In this document: positions 1 to 5,718 of the stretch, piece by piece | How the letters are laid out: every line of letters begins with the position of its first letter | Position numbering within the stretch: the first letter of the stretch is position 1 | From: a bacterium | GTDB lineage: Bacteria; Planctomycetota; J058; JACQDU01 | Length of the DNA stretch: 6,282 nucleotides | Direction: 5' to 3' | NCBI GenBank assembly: GCA_016200955.1 | Contig: JACQDU010000618.1 | Span: forward strand, 1 to 6,282 | Translations under genes and position numbers: made by a program | Notes under the pieces: model-generated | Databases searched by the model: none | The model's input: only the letters and a program-made list of their open reading frames with translations | What the model was told of the DNA's origin: nothing

Positions 1-128
1 CGCACGCCGCACGCCGCGCACTTCGGCTTCGACGTCTCGGCGTCCGCGACCCGGACCTCGTTCGTCTTCCCGCACACGCAGCGGACCGAGAGCTTCTCTT
101 CCCTGAGCCCTTCGCTCTCCGTGCTCAT
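1..128 (-). CDS. Zinc-ribbon protein, N-terminal fragment
   Basis: The first 42 residues of a protein read leftward from an ATG at 128 and run off the window. It opens with a short charged segment (MSTESEGLREEKLSVRC) followed by a four-cysteine ribbon: Cys17-x-Cys19 and Cys37-x-x-Cys40, with Gly after each pair. This spacing (CxCG, about 17 residues, CxxCG) is that of small zinc ribbons that often sit at the N-terminus of bacterial proteins with a variable, sometimes membrane-anchored, remainder. Zinc binding is inferred from the cysteines; the function cannot be told because the rest is missing. The start is supported by a purine-rich ribosome binding site (GGGGAAGGG, plus-strand 134-142) five bases upstream, and by G/C-rich third codon positions right after the ATG. 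It is co-directional with the aldo/keto reductase homologue but 213 bp downstream of it, so it may be a separate unit. Confidence 0.75.
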   Translation of the reverse strand, partial: MSTESEGLREEKLSVRCVCGKTNEVRVADAETSKPKCAACGV

Positions 129-266
129 GGAAACCCTTCCCCGACGGTCCGTGCGCGCGGGCACGCGACCGCCTCACCCTCCCGAGACCCCGACGTGGGC
201 CCGGACGCGCCGGACACGGCGTCGCTAGGTGAGGTACGCGAGACCGTCACGGAAACGTGCGTCTCG

Positions 267-290
267 AAAATGTAAAAGGCCCGGGAGGCC
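267..290 (-). terminator. Possible intrinsic terminator after the aldo/keto reductase homologue
   Basis: Read on the minus strand, GGCC-TCCCG-GGCC forms a short GC-only hairpin immediately followed by TTTTACATTTT, about 50 bases past the stop of the gene ending at 342. The stem is only four base pairs and the U-tract is interrupted, so it is weak as a Rho-independent terminator. The position and the unusual T-rich run in such GC-rich DNA are the support. A second perfect stem, GCGGC-AGCGA-GCCGC (plus-strand 301-315), lies between it and the gene. Confidence 0.35.
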
Positions 291-292
291 GC

Positions 293-319
293 CCAGGCGA
301 GCGGCAGCGAGCCGCGGTG
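293..319 (-). repeat. Intergenic repeat, copy 1
   Basis: On the minus strand these 27 bases match plus-strand 5719-5744 at 26 positions, with one extra G in this copy. Both copies are intergenic. The sequence runs CACCGCGGCTCGCT, then G, then CCGCTCGCCTGG. In this copy the extra G completes a perfect five-base-pair stem (GCGGC/GCCGC) around a five-base loop. It may be a dispersed palindromic element of the REP type, but only two copies are visible here. Confidence 0.5.
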
Positions 320-341
320 AAAACCCGAGGGGTGGGCGCGG

Positions 342-1157
342 TCAGTTGTCCCGGATCCTCGTGACGTTCGAGCGCACGGCGTCGCCGACTCTCTGCATCC
401 AGGCGAGCTCGGACGCGCTCATGGGCCCTTTCTCGAGCCCGTCGAGCGCCTGGTTCACGTCGGTCTCGTTCCTCGCCCCGCAGAGCACGACGTCCACGTG
501 CCGCGCGGTGAGGCAGAAGCGATAGCAGTCTCCCGCGGTCGGCACGGGCACGTCCCCGGGAAGCCCGTCGGGCCGCGAGAGCAGGTGGCCCCAGCGGGTC
601 GCCGTGAACGCGACGATCCCCGAGCGAGAATCGCGAGCCTCGGGGATGTGAGGGAAGATCTCCTTCTCCGCCCCTCGATGCGTCGCGTTGTAGCGGAGGT
701 GGATGACCTCGTAAGGAGAGCCGCTCGAGATCTCGGGCACGAGCGAGCGGTTGTGCGTCGAGAGAGCGATGTGCTTGACGGTCCCCTTGTCCTGGAGGCG
801 GCGCGCGGCGTCGAGGATCCGCTGGGGCGGCGACCTGTTCCACCACCCGAGGAGGAGAACGTCCGCGTGGTCCGTCCCGATCTTCCTGAGAGCTCGCCTC
901 ACGCTCAGGCCGAGGAGCATGCCGATCCGCGTGTAGGACTGGATCACGACGACCGCCTCGTCGCGCGCCTTCTTGCAGACCGTCGCGAGCCCTCGCCCGA
1001 ATCCGGCCCAGCGCATCGAGCCCCAGTAGAAGTACCGCACGCCTCGCTCGAAGCCGGCCTCGACGCCCTTCTCGCTCACGCCGTAGCTCGACGCGAGCCC
1101 GAGCGGGCCCACGATCCTCCCCGTCTTCCCCAGCGCGCGCGGCTCGAAGCCGGCCAT
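342..1157 (-). CDS. Aldo/keto-reductase-fold protein lacking the catalytic tetrad
   Basis: A 271-residue protein with the overall sequence pattern of the aldo/keto reductase (AKR) TIM barrel. It has an N-terminal ALGKTGRIVGPLGLASSYG (residues 8-26), a 'GT..ADVLLLGWW' strand (94-106), 'LQDKGTVKHIALSTHN' (121-136), equivalent to the family's GKIRxIGVSN, and a C-terminal 'VDVVLCGARNETDVNQAL' (221-238), resembling the cofactor-phosphate site. AKRs use NAD(P)H to reduce carbonyls through Asp, Tyr, Lys and His. Here the expected FDTA...YG region reads YFYWGSMRWAG (42-52), the TK after strand 3 reads QSY (73-75), and the His of the 'LxLH' motif is replaced in LLLGWW (101-106). None of the four is in its usual place, so ordinary reductase activity is doubtful. 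The length is normal to slightly short. The ATG at 1157 is chosen over upstream in-frame starts because GAGGAGG lies five bases ahead (plus-strand 1163-1169) and the extension to 1517 is Arg/Pro-rich shadow sequence. It lies 53 bp after the lipoprotein-like frame and is probably co-transcribed with the kinase. Confidence 0.9.
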   Translation of the reverse strand: MAGFEPRALGKTGRIVGPLGLASSYGVSEKGVEAGFERGVRYFYWGSMRWAGFGRGLATVCKKARDEAVVVIQSYTRIGMLLGLSVRRALRKIGTDHADVLLLGWWNRSPPQRILDAARRLQDKGTVKHIALSTHNRSLVPEISSGSPYEVIHLRYNATHRGAEKEIFPHIPEARDSRSGIVAFTATRWGHLLSRPDGLPGDVPVPTAGDCYRFCLTARHVDVVLCGARNETDVNQALDGLEKGPMSASELAWMQRVGDAVRSNVTRIRDN

Positions 1158-1210
1158 GGCGGCCTCCTCGCCGGGTGAGTCTACACGACGCGCGGCGGCG
1201 CGAGAGGAGA

Positions 1211-1534
1211 TCAGCGCTCGAACGTGACGACGCCGCCGCTCGAGTACGTCCAGCGGACGTCCGAGCTCTCCGCCGGCGCGTCGTTCTGGATGAGGGCGTC
1301 GCGGCAATGATCCCCGTGCGAGCGCGGTGGACCGAGCGGAGCGGCCTCGGCCTCGGGATCGTTCATGCCGATGAGAGGAGCCGCGTGCGTCTTGCGCGCG
1401 ACGGGCTCGGGACCCCGGGCACGGGCGCGGGGCTCGGCACGGAGATTCTCCGCGGGCATCCCATCGCGGCGACGACCGTCCACGCGAGGGCCGATGCGGC
1501 GAACGCGCGCGAGCCATGAGCGCATGATAGACAC
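1211..1534 (-). CDS. Small putative lipoprotein, probably with two compensating frameshifts
   Basis: The frame from GTG 1534 (or ATG 1525) to the TGA at 1211 is open for 107 codons but does not look coding throughout. Its end (GMNDPEAEAAPLG, DALIQNDAPAESSD, SGGVVTFER) has nearly pure G/C third positions. Its middle, about 1504-1400, is Arg-rich with many T-ending codons. The adjacent frame over that middle encodes AFAASALAWTVVAAMGC (1506-1456), like a lipoprotein signal peptide with the lipobox cysteine, followed by a Pro-rich stretch, with better third positions. That frame has no start codon and stops at 1363. Joining MSIMRSWLAR to the hydrophobic stretch at the CG tract (1504-1511), and returning to the first frame near the G/C runs at 1400-1432, gives a sensible lipoprotein of about 107 residues. 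The cause could be sequencing error, real decay or recoding. GGGAG precedes the GTG by four bases. It starts 29 bp after the kinase stop. No family was recognised. Confidence 0.5.
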   Translation of the reverse strand: MSIMRSWLARVRRIGPRVDGRRRDGMPAENLRAEPRARARGPEPVARKTHAAPLIGMNDPEAEAAPLGPPRSHGDHCRDALIQNDAPAESSDVRWTYSSGGVVTFER

Positions 1535-1562
1535 AGCGCTCCCTGCGGAAGTCGGCGGATCG

Positions 1563-4421
1563 TCAGCGCGAGGGAGGCGATGCCACGGCACGGAACGACA
1601 CGCCGTTCGCCACGTCCCTCGCCGGGAGCGCGTCGCGGAAGGTCACGCGAGCGGCCTCGGGCGGGTCGTGCCAGGCGCCGCCCCGCGTGATCCTGAGAGC
1701 GGCGTGCTCGTCCCGCGAGCCGTCGCCCTCGCGCACCCACTCGCGCACGTTCCCCGCGCACCCGCGCACTCCGTAAGGCGAGCGGTCGAGCGCGAAGGCG
1801 TCCACGGGAGCGAGGCCCGCTCCCTGCTCGCGAGAGCCGGCGAGGTTCGCGAGCGCCGCGTCGAAGCGCACGCCCCAGGGGTAGGCGCGTCCGTCGCCGC
1901 CGCGCGCCGCCTTCTCCCACTCGACCTCGGAGGGCAAGCGGTAGACGCGCTCGTCGAGCGCCGACCGCCACTTCAGGTAAGCGTTCGCGTCGTCCCACGA
2001 GATCCCGACGACCGGGGCCTTCGGGTCCCACGTGTAGCCCTCGCCCCCCTTGTCGCGCGGGCGGGGGAAGCGGAGGCCCTCGACGCCGTCGAAGAGCGGC
2101 CCGGTCATGCCGTCGCGAGGTCTCCTCCCGTGAGCGGCCTCGCGGTCCGCGATCGCGAGGTCGGCGAGGAAGCGCACGTACTCGGAGGAGATCACGGGAT
2201 CGCGCGAGACGAAGAACCCCGGCACGTCGCGCCGGACGCGCCCCGTCTCTCCGAGCGTGTCGGCCTCTCCGCCCGAGAGGTAGGGGCCGGGCGGGACGTA
2301 GATGAAGCCCTCGCCGATCTCCGCCTCGGTGTAGAGCGGCACGCGGATCCGCGTCTCCTCGTCGCGCCGCACGCGGAGCGAGAGACGGACGTCGCGGAAG
2401 CCCTCGCGCTCGATCACGAGGAGGTAGCTCCCCGCGTCGAGGTCGCGCTCGAGCGGGGTCTGGCCGAGCTCGAGGGGAGAGAGCGGGTCGAGGATCGGCT
2501 CTCCCGCGTCGACGAGCGGGTGGAGGCGCACGCGGGCTCCCTTGGGCTCGGTCTCGAGGGAGACCTTGCCTCGGGCCTGGACCGCGTCGCCCGCCCCGAG
2601 CCTCCGCGCGAGGCCCGCGAACAGGAGGGCGTCGACCTTGTCCTCGCGGTGCTCGGCGTCGGCGAGCCGCGCGAGGTAGAGCGAGATGAGCGTGGCCTTC
2701 GCGTTCTCGTTCTCGGGATCGAACGCGAGCGCTTCCTGGCTCCTCGCGACGGCGGCGTGGAAGCCCTCGGCCGATTCGTCGAGGAAGCGCGCGGCCGAAG
2801 CGAGCGCCGCGTAGACATCGCCCTTCTCGATGATCGGCCTCCACGGAGCGAGCTCCTGTGCCAGCGCGCGCGCCCTCTCGATGTGGAAGCGGTGCCGCTC
2901 GCAGGCGACGAGGTAGCTCGCGTGGAGCTCGGCTCCCTCGGAGGCGAGCTCGGCGGCGCGCGCGCGCCGGCGAGCGTGCTCGCGCGAGCCCTCGAGGTAC
3001 TCCTCGATCCGCCGCGAGACCTCGCCGGCGTTCGCGGGCCGGCTCGCGGCCGCGCGGTCGAGGCACTGGAGGCACAGCTTCTCGAGCTCCTCGGGGACCG
3101 CGGGAGGCGGAGGCTCCGGCTCGCCGCGCCCTCGCTTAGAGGGAGGCGCGGCGTCGCCGGCCATGACCTTCTTGATGACCTCGAGCGCGTTCTTCCCCTC
3201 GAAGGGAGGGCGGTAGCAGAGGACCTCGTAGAGGATCGCTCCGAGCGCGTAGATGTCGACGGCCGTCGTGAGCTCTCGCTCGCCGCGGGCCTGCTCGGGC
3301 GACATGTAGGCCGGCGTGCCGACGATCTCGCCGTCTCTCGTGACGTGGACGTCGTTCGTCTCGGGGAGGAGGCTCGCCGCGAGGCGCACGGTCGCGTCCT
3401 CGGAGCCTTTCCTCGCGGGCTTCCCGGAAGCTTCCTCGGGAGGAGGTCTGGGAGCTTTCGGCGGGATCGAGACGGTCGAGGTCGACGGGAGGGCGATCGG
3501 GATGTTCGTGGACCCGTCCCGGGAGGAGCCGTCCTTGCTCTCCGCGGGCGGCTTCGCCTCCGGCTCGGCGTCGTCTCTCCCGAGCATCTTCGCCAGGCCC
3601 CAGTCCACGATCGAGACCTCACCGTGCTCGCCGATCATGACGTTCCGGGGCTTCAGGTCGCGGTGGATCACGCCGCGCTCGTGCGCGTACGCGATCCCGT
3701 GGCAGACTCCCTGGAAGATCGAGAGGAGACGCACGCGCCCGTAGCTCCTCCTCGCCTCCGCGTCGCCGCGCCGCAGCAGCGAGAGCACCTCTCCCAGGTC
3801 GCGGCCGCGGATGAACTTCATGGCGAGGAACGGCCTCTCGTCCTGCAAGCGGCCGAGGTCGTGCACGGTCACGATGTTCGGATGCTCGAGCCTTCCCGTG
3901 AGGCGCCCCTCGCGCACGAAGCGCGCGATGAACGCCTGGTCGGCTCCCTCTCGCAGGACCTTGATCGCGACCTCGCGGTCGAGCCGCTGGTCGCGCGCCG
4001 TGTGCACGACGCCGATCCCGCCGCGACCGACGACGGGCCCGAGCTGGTAGCGCAGGTTCTCAGGCATGAGGGCCGCCTGCGCGGAAGCCTCCGCCGCCTC
4101 GCGCGACTCCGTCTTCGGGCGGGCGCCGGCGACCTCGAGGACCTTCTCCGCCTCGCGCGAGAGGCCGAGGTCGCCGGCGAGGCGTCTCACGTGATCGGCC
4201 TCGTCCGCGACGAAGAGCACCGAGCCGGTCGAGGTCCCCGCGAGCCGCTCGATCTGGGCGTCGCGGAGCGCCACGAGGGCCGCGACCTCCTTCTCGGCGA
4301 TCCCTCTCGAGACGAGGGAGCTCGCGACGGACTCGCCGCGCAAGATGGCGGGCAGCTCCTCCGGCACGATGATGTTGAGCTTGAGCGCCAGGCTGGCGAG
4401 GATCATTTCCTCGGAATTCAC
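1563..4421 (-). CDS. Soluble Ser/Thr protein kinase fused to PEGA and SUMF1 domains
   Basis: A 952-residue Hanks-type kinase. Order (numbered from GTG 4421): an N-terminal helical region (1-95); a kinase domain (about 124-475) with glycine loop GRGGIGVV (132-139), VAIK Lys154, helix-C Glu171, HRDLKPRN (253-260), a DWG variant of DFG (273-275) and GTPAYMSPEQ (368-377). Then come a helical, coiled-coil/TPR-like stretch (about 480-615), a PEGA domain (about 620-695, with 'EPKGARV' and 'GSYLLVIEREGF'), and a C-terminal SUMF1/formylglycine-generating-enzyme-like domain (about 705-948, with RLPSEVEWEKAARGG, YPWG, GNVREWV and RGGAW). All kinase catalytic residues are present, so it should phosphorylate Ser/Thr. 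Its targets are unknown. Unusual points are a roughly 90-residue Pro/Ser-rich insert between DWG and GTPAYM, no transmembrane segment, and no cysteine in the SUMF1 position that is catalytic in true FGEs. The start is uncertain: GTG 4421 (MNSEEM) is favoured, ATG 4406 and TTG 4472 are alternatives, and none has a well-placed Shine-Dalgarno. It heads the probable operon. Confidence 0.95.
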   Translation of the reverse strand: MNSEEMILASLALKLNIIVPEELPAILRGESVASSLVSRGIAEKEVAALVALRDAQIERLAGTSTGSVLFVADEADHVRRLAGDLGLSREAEKVLEVAGARPKTESREAAEASAQAALMPENLRYQLGPVVGRGGIGVVHTARDQRLDREVAIKVLREGADQAFIARFVREGRLTGRLEHPNIVTVHDLGRLQDERPFLAMKFIRGRDLGEVLSLLRRGDAEARRSYGRVRLLSIFQGVCHGIAYAHERGVIHRDLKPRNVMIGEHGEVSIVDWGLAKMLGRDDAEPEAKPPAESKDGSSRDGSTNIPIALPSTSTVSIPPKAPRPPPEEASGKPARKGSEDATVRLAASLLPETNDVHVTRDGEIVGTPAYMSPEQARGERELTTAVDIYALGAILYEVLCYRPPFEGKNALEVIKKVMAGDAAPPSKRGRGEPEPPPPAVPEELEKLCLQCLDRAAASRPANAGEVSRRIEEYLEGSREHARRRARAAELASEGAELHASYLVACERHRFHIERARALAQELAPWRPIIEKGDVYAALASAARFLDESAEGFHAAVARSQEALAFDPENENAKATLISLYLARLADAEHREDKVDALLFAGLARRLGAGDAVQARGKVSLETEPKGARVRLHPLVDAGEPILDPLSPLELGQTPLERDLDAGSYLLVIEREGFRDVRLSLRVRRDEETRIRVPLYTEAEIGEGFIYVPPGPYLSGGEADTLGETGRVRRDVPGFFVSRDPVISSEYVRFLADLAIADREAAHGRRPRDGMTGPLFDGVEGLRFPRPRDKGGEGYTWDPKAPVVGISWDDANAYLKWRSALDERVYRLPSEVEWEKAARGGDGRAYPWGVRFDAALANLAGSREQGAGLAPVDAFALDRSPYGVRGCAGNVREWVREGDGSRDEHAALRITRGGAWHDPPEAARVTFRDALPARDVANGVSFRAVASPPSR

Positions 4422-4492
4422 GGGAGGAGAGTAGCCTCGAGGGGGGATGCAGGGTAGGCCCCGCGGGTGCAATCGAAGGGGTCGCGTCCAGC

Positions 4493-4506
4493 TCGGTCGT
4501 CGGTCG
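4493..4506. repeat. Tandem 7-bp repeat TCGGTCG x2
   Basis: Two exact adjacent copies of TCGGTCG, directly followed by AACC. They are roughly the reverse complement of the repeat cluster at 4581-4598, giving inverted half-site clusters ahead of the kinase gene. This could be a protein binding site or chance in GC-rich DNA. Confidence 0.4.
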
Positions 4507-4580
4507 AACCTCTGCCGACGCTCGAAGACTCACTCGTGAACTCGTAAGGCCTCGACTTGCTGAAGTGGCGAGGTCGCACG

Positions 4581-4598
4581 AACCGACCGAACCGACCG
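4581..4598. repeat. Tandem 9-bp repeat AACCGACCG x2
   Basis: Two exact adjacent copies of AACCGACCG between the 301-residue protein gene and the kinase, running into CCGTACGG. It lies about 160 bp upstream of the kinase start and about 50 bp past the stop of the preceding gene. Confidence 0.5.
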
Positions 4599-4646
4599 TA
4601 CGGCACACGGTGTTTCCATCACGAGGAGTGCGAGTCACGGCGCGGC

Positions 4647-5552
4647 TCAGGGGCTCGGTGGCCGTGGGGTCCCTCGCTTGCGGGTGTCCTTGACCTTGAT
4701 GTTGAGCTTGGGCGCCGGCGGAGGTGCAGGAGGAGCAGGAGCCGCGTCGAGAGGGAACTCGATCGGCTTCGAGTCCGTCGGCCGCGCGCGGATCAGCCCC
4801 GACCCGAGGAGGTTCCTGAGAGGAGTCGACTTCGGCGTCTCGTCCGCCCACGAGAGCCCTCCCTGAGAGCGCCGGAAGTGCGCCTCCGGGTAAGTGAGGC
4901 CCTGGGGGAAGCGGTACGCGAGCGCGTCGCCCGAAGGCACGAGGCCCTGGCGGATGTACTTCCGCGCCGCGAGGCGCTCGAGCCGCTCCTTGACCTGAGC
5001 GGCCGGGAGCCGGGTCTGCGCGGCGATCGCGGTGTGCGTGAGCTCCTGCCCTCCGAGCCGGAGAGCGTGATAGAAGATCTCGTGCTCGACGAGGCCGACC
5101 TTGACCGGGTCCTCCTCGTCCTCTCCCTTGAAGTAATGCTTGATCCTCTCGAGCGTGCTCTGGTCGGGGCTGCCCGCGGCGCGGGCGACCTTCCGGTAGC
5201 AGCCGTCGCAGACGAGAGAACCCGGGATGATCGCGGGCCTCCCGGGCTCCACGGGACCCTCCGGGACCGGGAGCCGCGTGCTCTCGGGCGCGGCGCGGCC
5301 GCAGGTCGGGCAGTCGTGCGGGACGACGAGGCCCTTCGTGTTCCTTAGCTCCAGGAACTCGTAGCAGAGGAAGTCGCCGAAGGAGTCCTTGAAGATCGTG
5401 CTCCCGTCGGCCGCCTTGTCGCCCTCCTGCTCGAGGACCTCGATCGCGAGAGGAAGCTCGACGAACGCTCGGGCGAGGGCGACGCGGCCTCCTTCGAGGA
5501 TCGCGAGCCGGTAGAGGACCTTCTCGACGGCGAGAGAGACGGTGAGATCCAT
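4647..5552 (-). CDS. Unknown protein with four-cysteine zinc knuckle and probable winged helix
   Basis: A 301-residue protein; I do not recognise a named family. Visible parts: an N-terminal helical region (1-75: SLAVEKVLYRLAILEGGRVALARAF); a CPTC (81-84) and CDGC (115-118) pair about 30 residues apart, which together should hold one zinc ion; an acidic link (GEDEEDP, 143-149); a segment (about 153-220) with helix - 'LTHTAIAAQTRLPAAQVKERLERLAARKYI' spacing - then a 'YRFPQGLTYP' hairpin, as in a winged helix-turn-helix; and a Pro/Ala linker (268-280) leading to a basic tail (KLNIKVKDTRKRG). DNA binding is inferred. The ATG at 5552 is favoured over the in-frame ATG at 5669 because codons upstream lose the G/C third-position bias. 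There is no Shine-Dalgarno, but a promoter-like pair lies right before the ATG, so translation may be leaderless. It is divergent from the carbamoyltransferase and could regulate it, though this is only positional. Confidence 0.85.
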   Translation of the reverse strand: MDLTVSLAVEKVLYRLAILEGGRVALARAFVELPLAIEVLEQEGDKAADGSTIFKDSFGDFLCYEFLELRNTKGLVVPHDCPTCGRAAPESTRLPVPEGPVEPGRPAIIPGSLVCDGCYRKVARAAGSPDQSTLERIKHYFKGEDEEDPVKVGLVEHEIFYHALRLGGQELTHTAIAAQTRLPAAQVKERLERLAARKYIRQGLVPSGDALAYRFPQGLTYPEAHFRRSQGGLSWADETPKSTPLRNLLGSGLIRARPTDSKPIEFPLDAAPAPPAPPPAPKLNIKVKDTRKRGTPRPPSP

Positions 5553-5561
5553 GTGCGTGCC

Positions 5562-5590
5562 ATCTAACCGCGGCCCCACGCGGAGAGCAA
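5562..5590 (-). promoter_or_regulatory. Candidate promoter with spacer dyad for the zinc/winged-helix gene
   Basis: On the minus strand TTGCTC (-35-like, plus-strand 5585-5590) and TTAGAT (-10-like, plus-strand 5562-5567) are separated by exactly 17 bp. The -10 ends nine bases before the ATG at 5552, so transcription would start at or just before the start codon. The spacer contains the perfect inverted repeat CCGCG-N6-CGCGG (5568-5583). The hexamers match consensus only partly. Confidence 0.4.
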
Positions 5591-5648
5591 GCGCGTGCAA
5601 CTCTTGGCTGGGCTGGTAATCTGTCGCGGCACGGAAGACGGCGAAGAC

Positions 5649-5677
5649 ACACTCATCAAGTGTTGCCATGGCGGCAA
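5649..5677. promoter_or_regulatory. Two abutting short inverted repeats in the divergent intergenic region
   Basis: ACACT-CATCA-AGTGT (5649-5663) is directly followed, sharing one base, by TTGCC-ATGGC-GGCAA (5663-5677). Each has perfect five-base arms and a five-base centre. They sit mid-way between the divergent genes and are operator-like in position; whether a protein binds them is unknown. Confidence 0.3.
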
Positions 5678-5718
5678 GGCTTGGCGCTGGGCTTCGGTGA
5701 GGCCGAGACGTGGATTTG

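Larger units (their letters stand above)
4422..4646 (-). promoter_or_regulatory. 225-bp region upstream of the kinase with short repeats
   Basis: This is the gap between the stop of the zinc/winged-helix gene and the kinase start. It is less GC-biased than the flanking genes and shows no coding signal. It holds TCGGTCG twice in tandem (4493-4506) and, about 75 bp away in the opposite orientation, AACCGACCG twice in tandem (4581-4598), beside the palindrome CCGTACGG (4596-4603). A kinase promoter is likely here because the gap is long, but I could not pick a convincing -35/-10 pair. Confidence 0.4.

Noticed and set aside
1158..1517. N-terminal extension of the aldo/keto reductase homologue to an ATG at 1517
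   Set aside because: The extra 120 residues are Arg/Pro/Ser-rich, overlap the lipoprotein-like frame, and the ATG at 1157 has a strong GAGGAGG site at proper spacing.
1365..4457. A 1030-codon open frame on the plus strand opposite the kinase
   Set aside because: It is an antisense shadow created by high GC content. Its product is Arg/Glu/Val/Leu-rich without any domain, while the minus-strand frame encodes clear kinase, PEGA and SUMF1 motifs.
4595..4611. ACCGT-N7-ACGGT hairpin as a terminator for the zinc/winged-helix gene
   Set aside because: The stem is only five base pairs and there is no T-run after it on the minus strand.
4060..5652. A 530-codon minus-strand open frame spanning the kinase 5' end and the zinc/winged-helix gene
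   Set aside because: It is out of frame with both real genes, Arg/Pro-rich and without motifs; it simply lacks stops because of base composition.
5553..5669. Extension of the 301-residue protein to an in-frame ATG at 5669
   Set aside because: Codons there lose the G/C third-position bias (CTT, ACA, TTA, GCT), and the stretch covers the promoter-like elements and dyads of the intergenic region.
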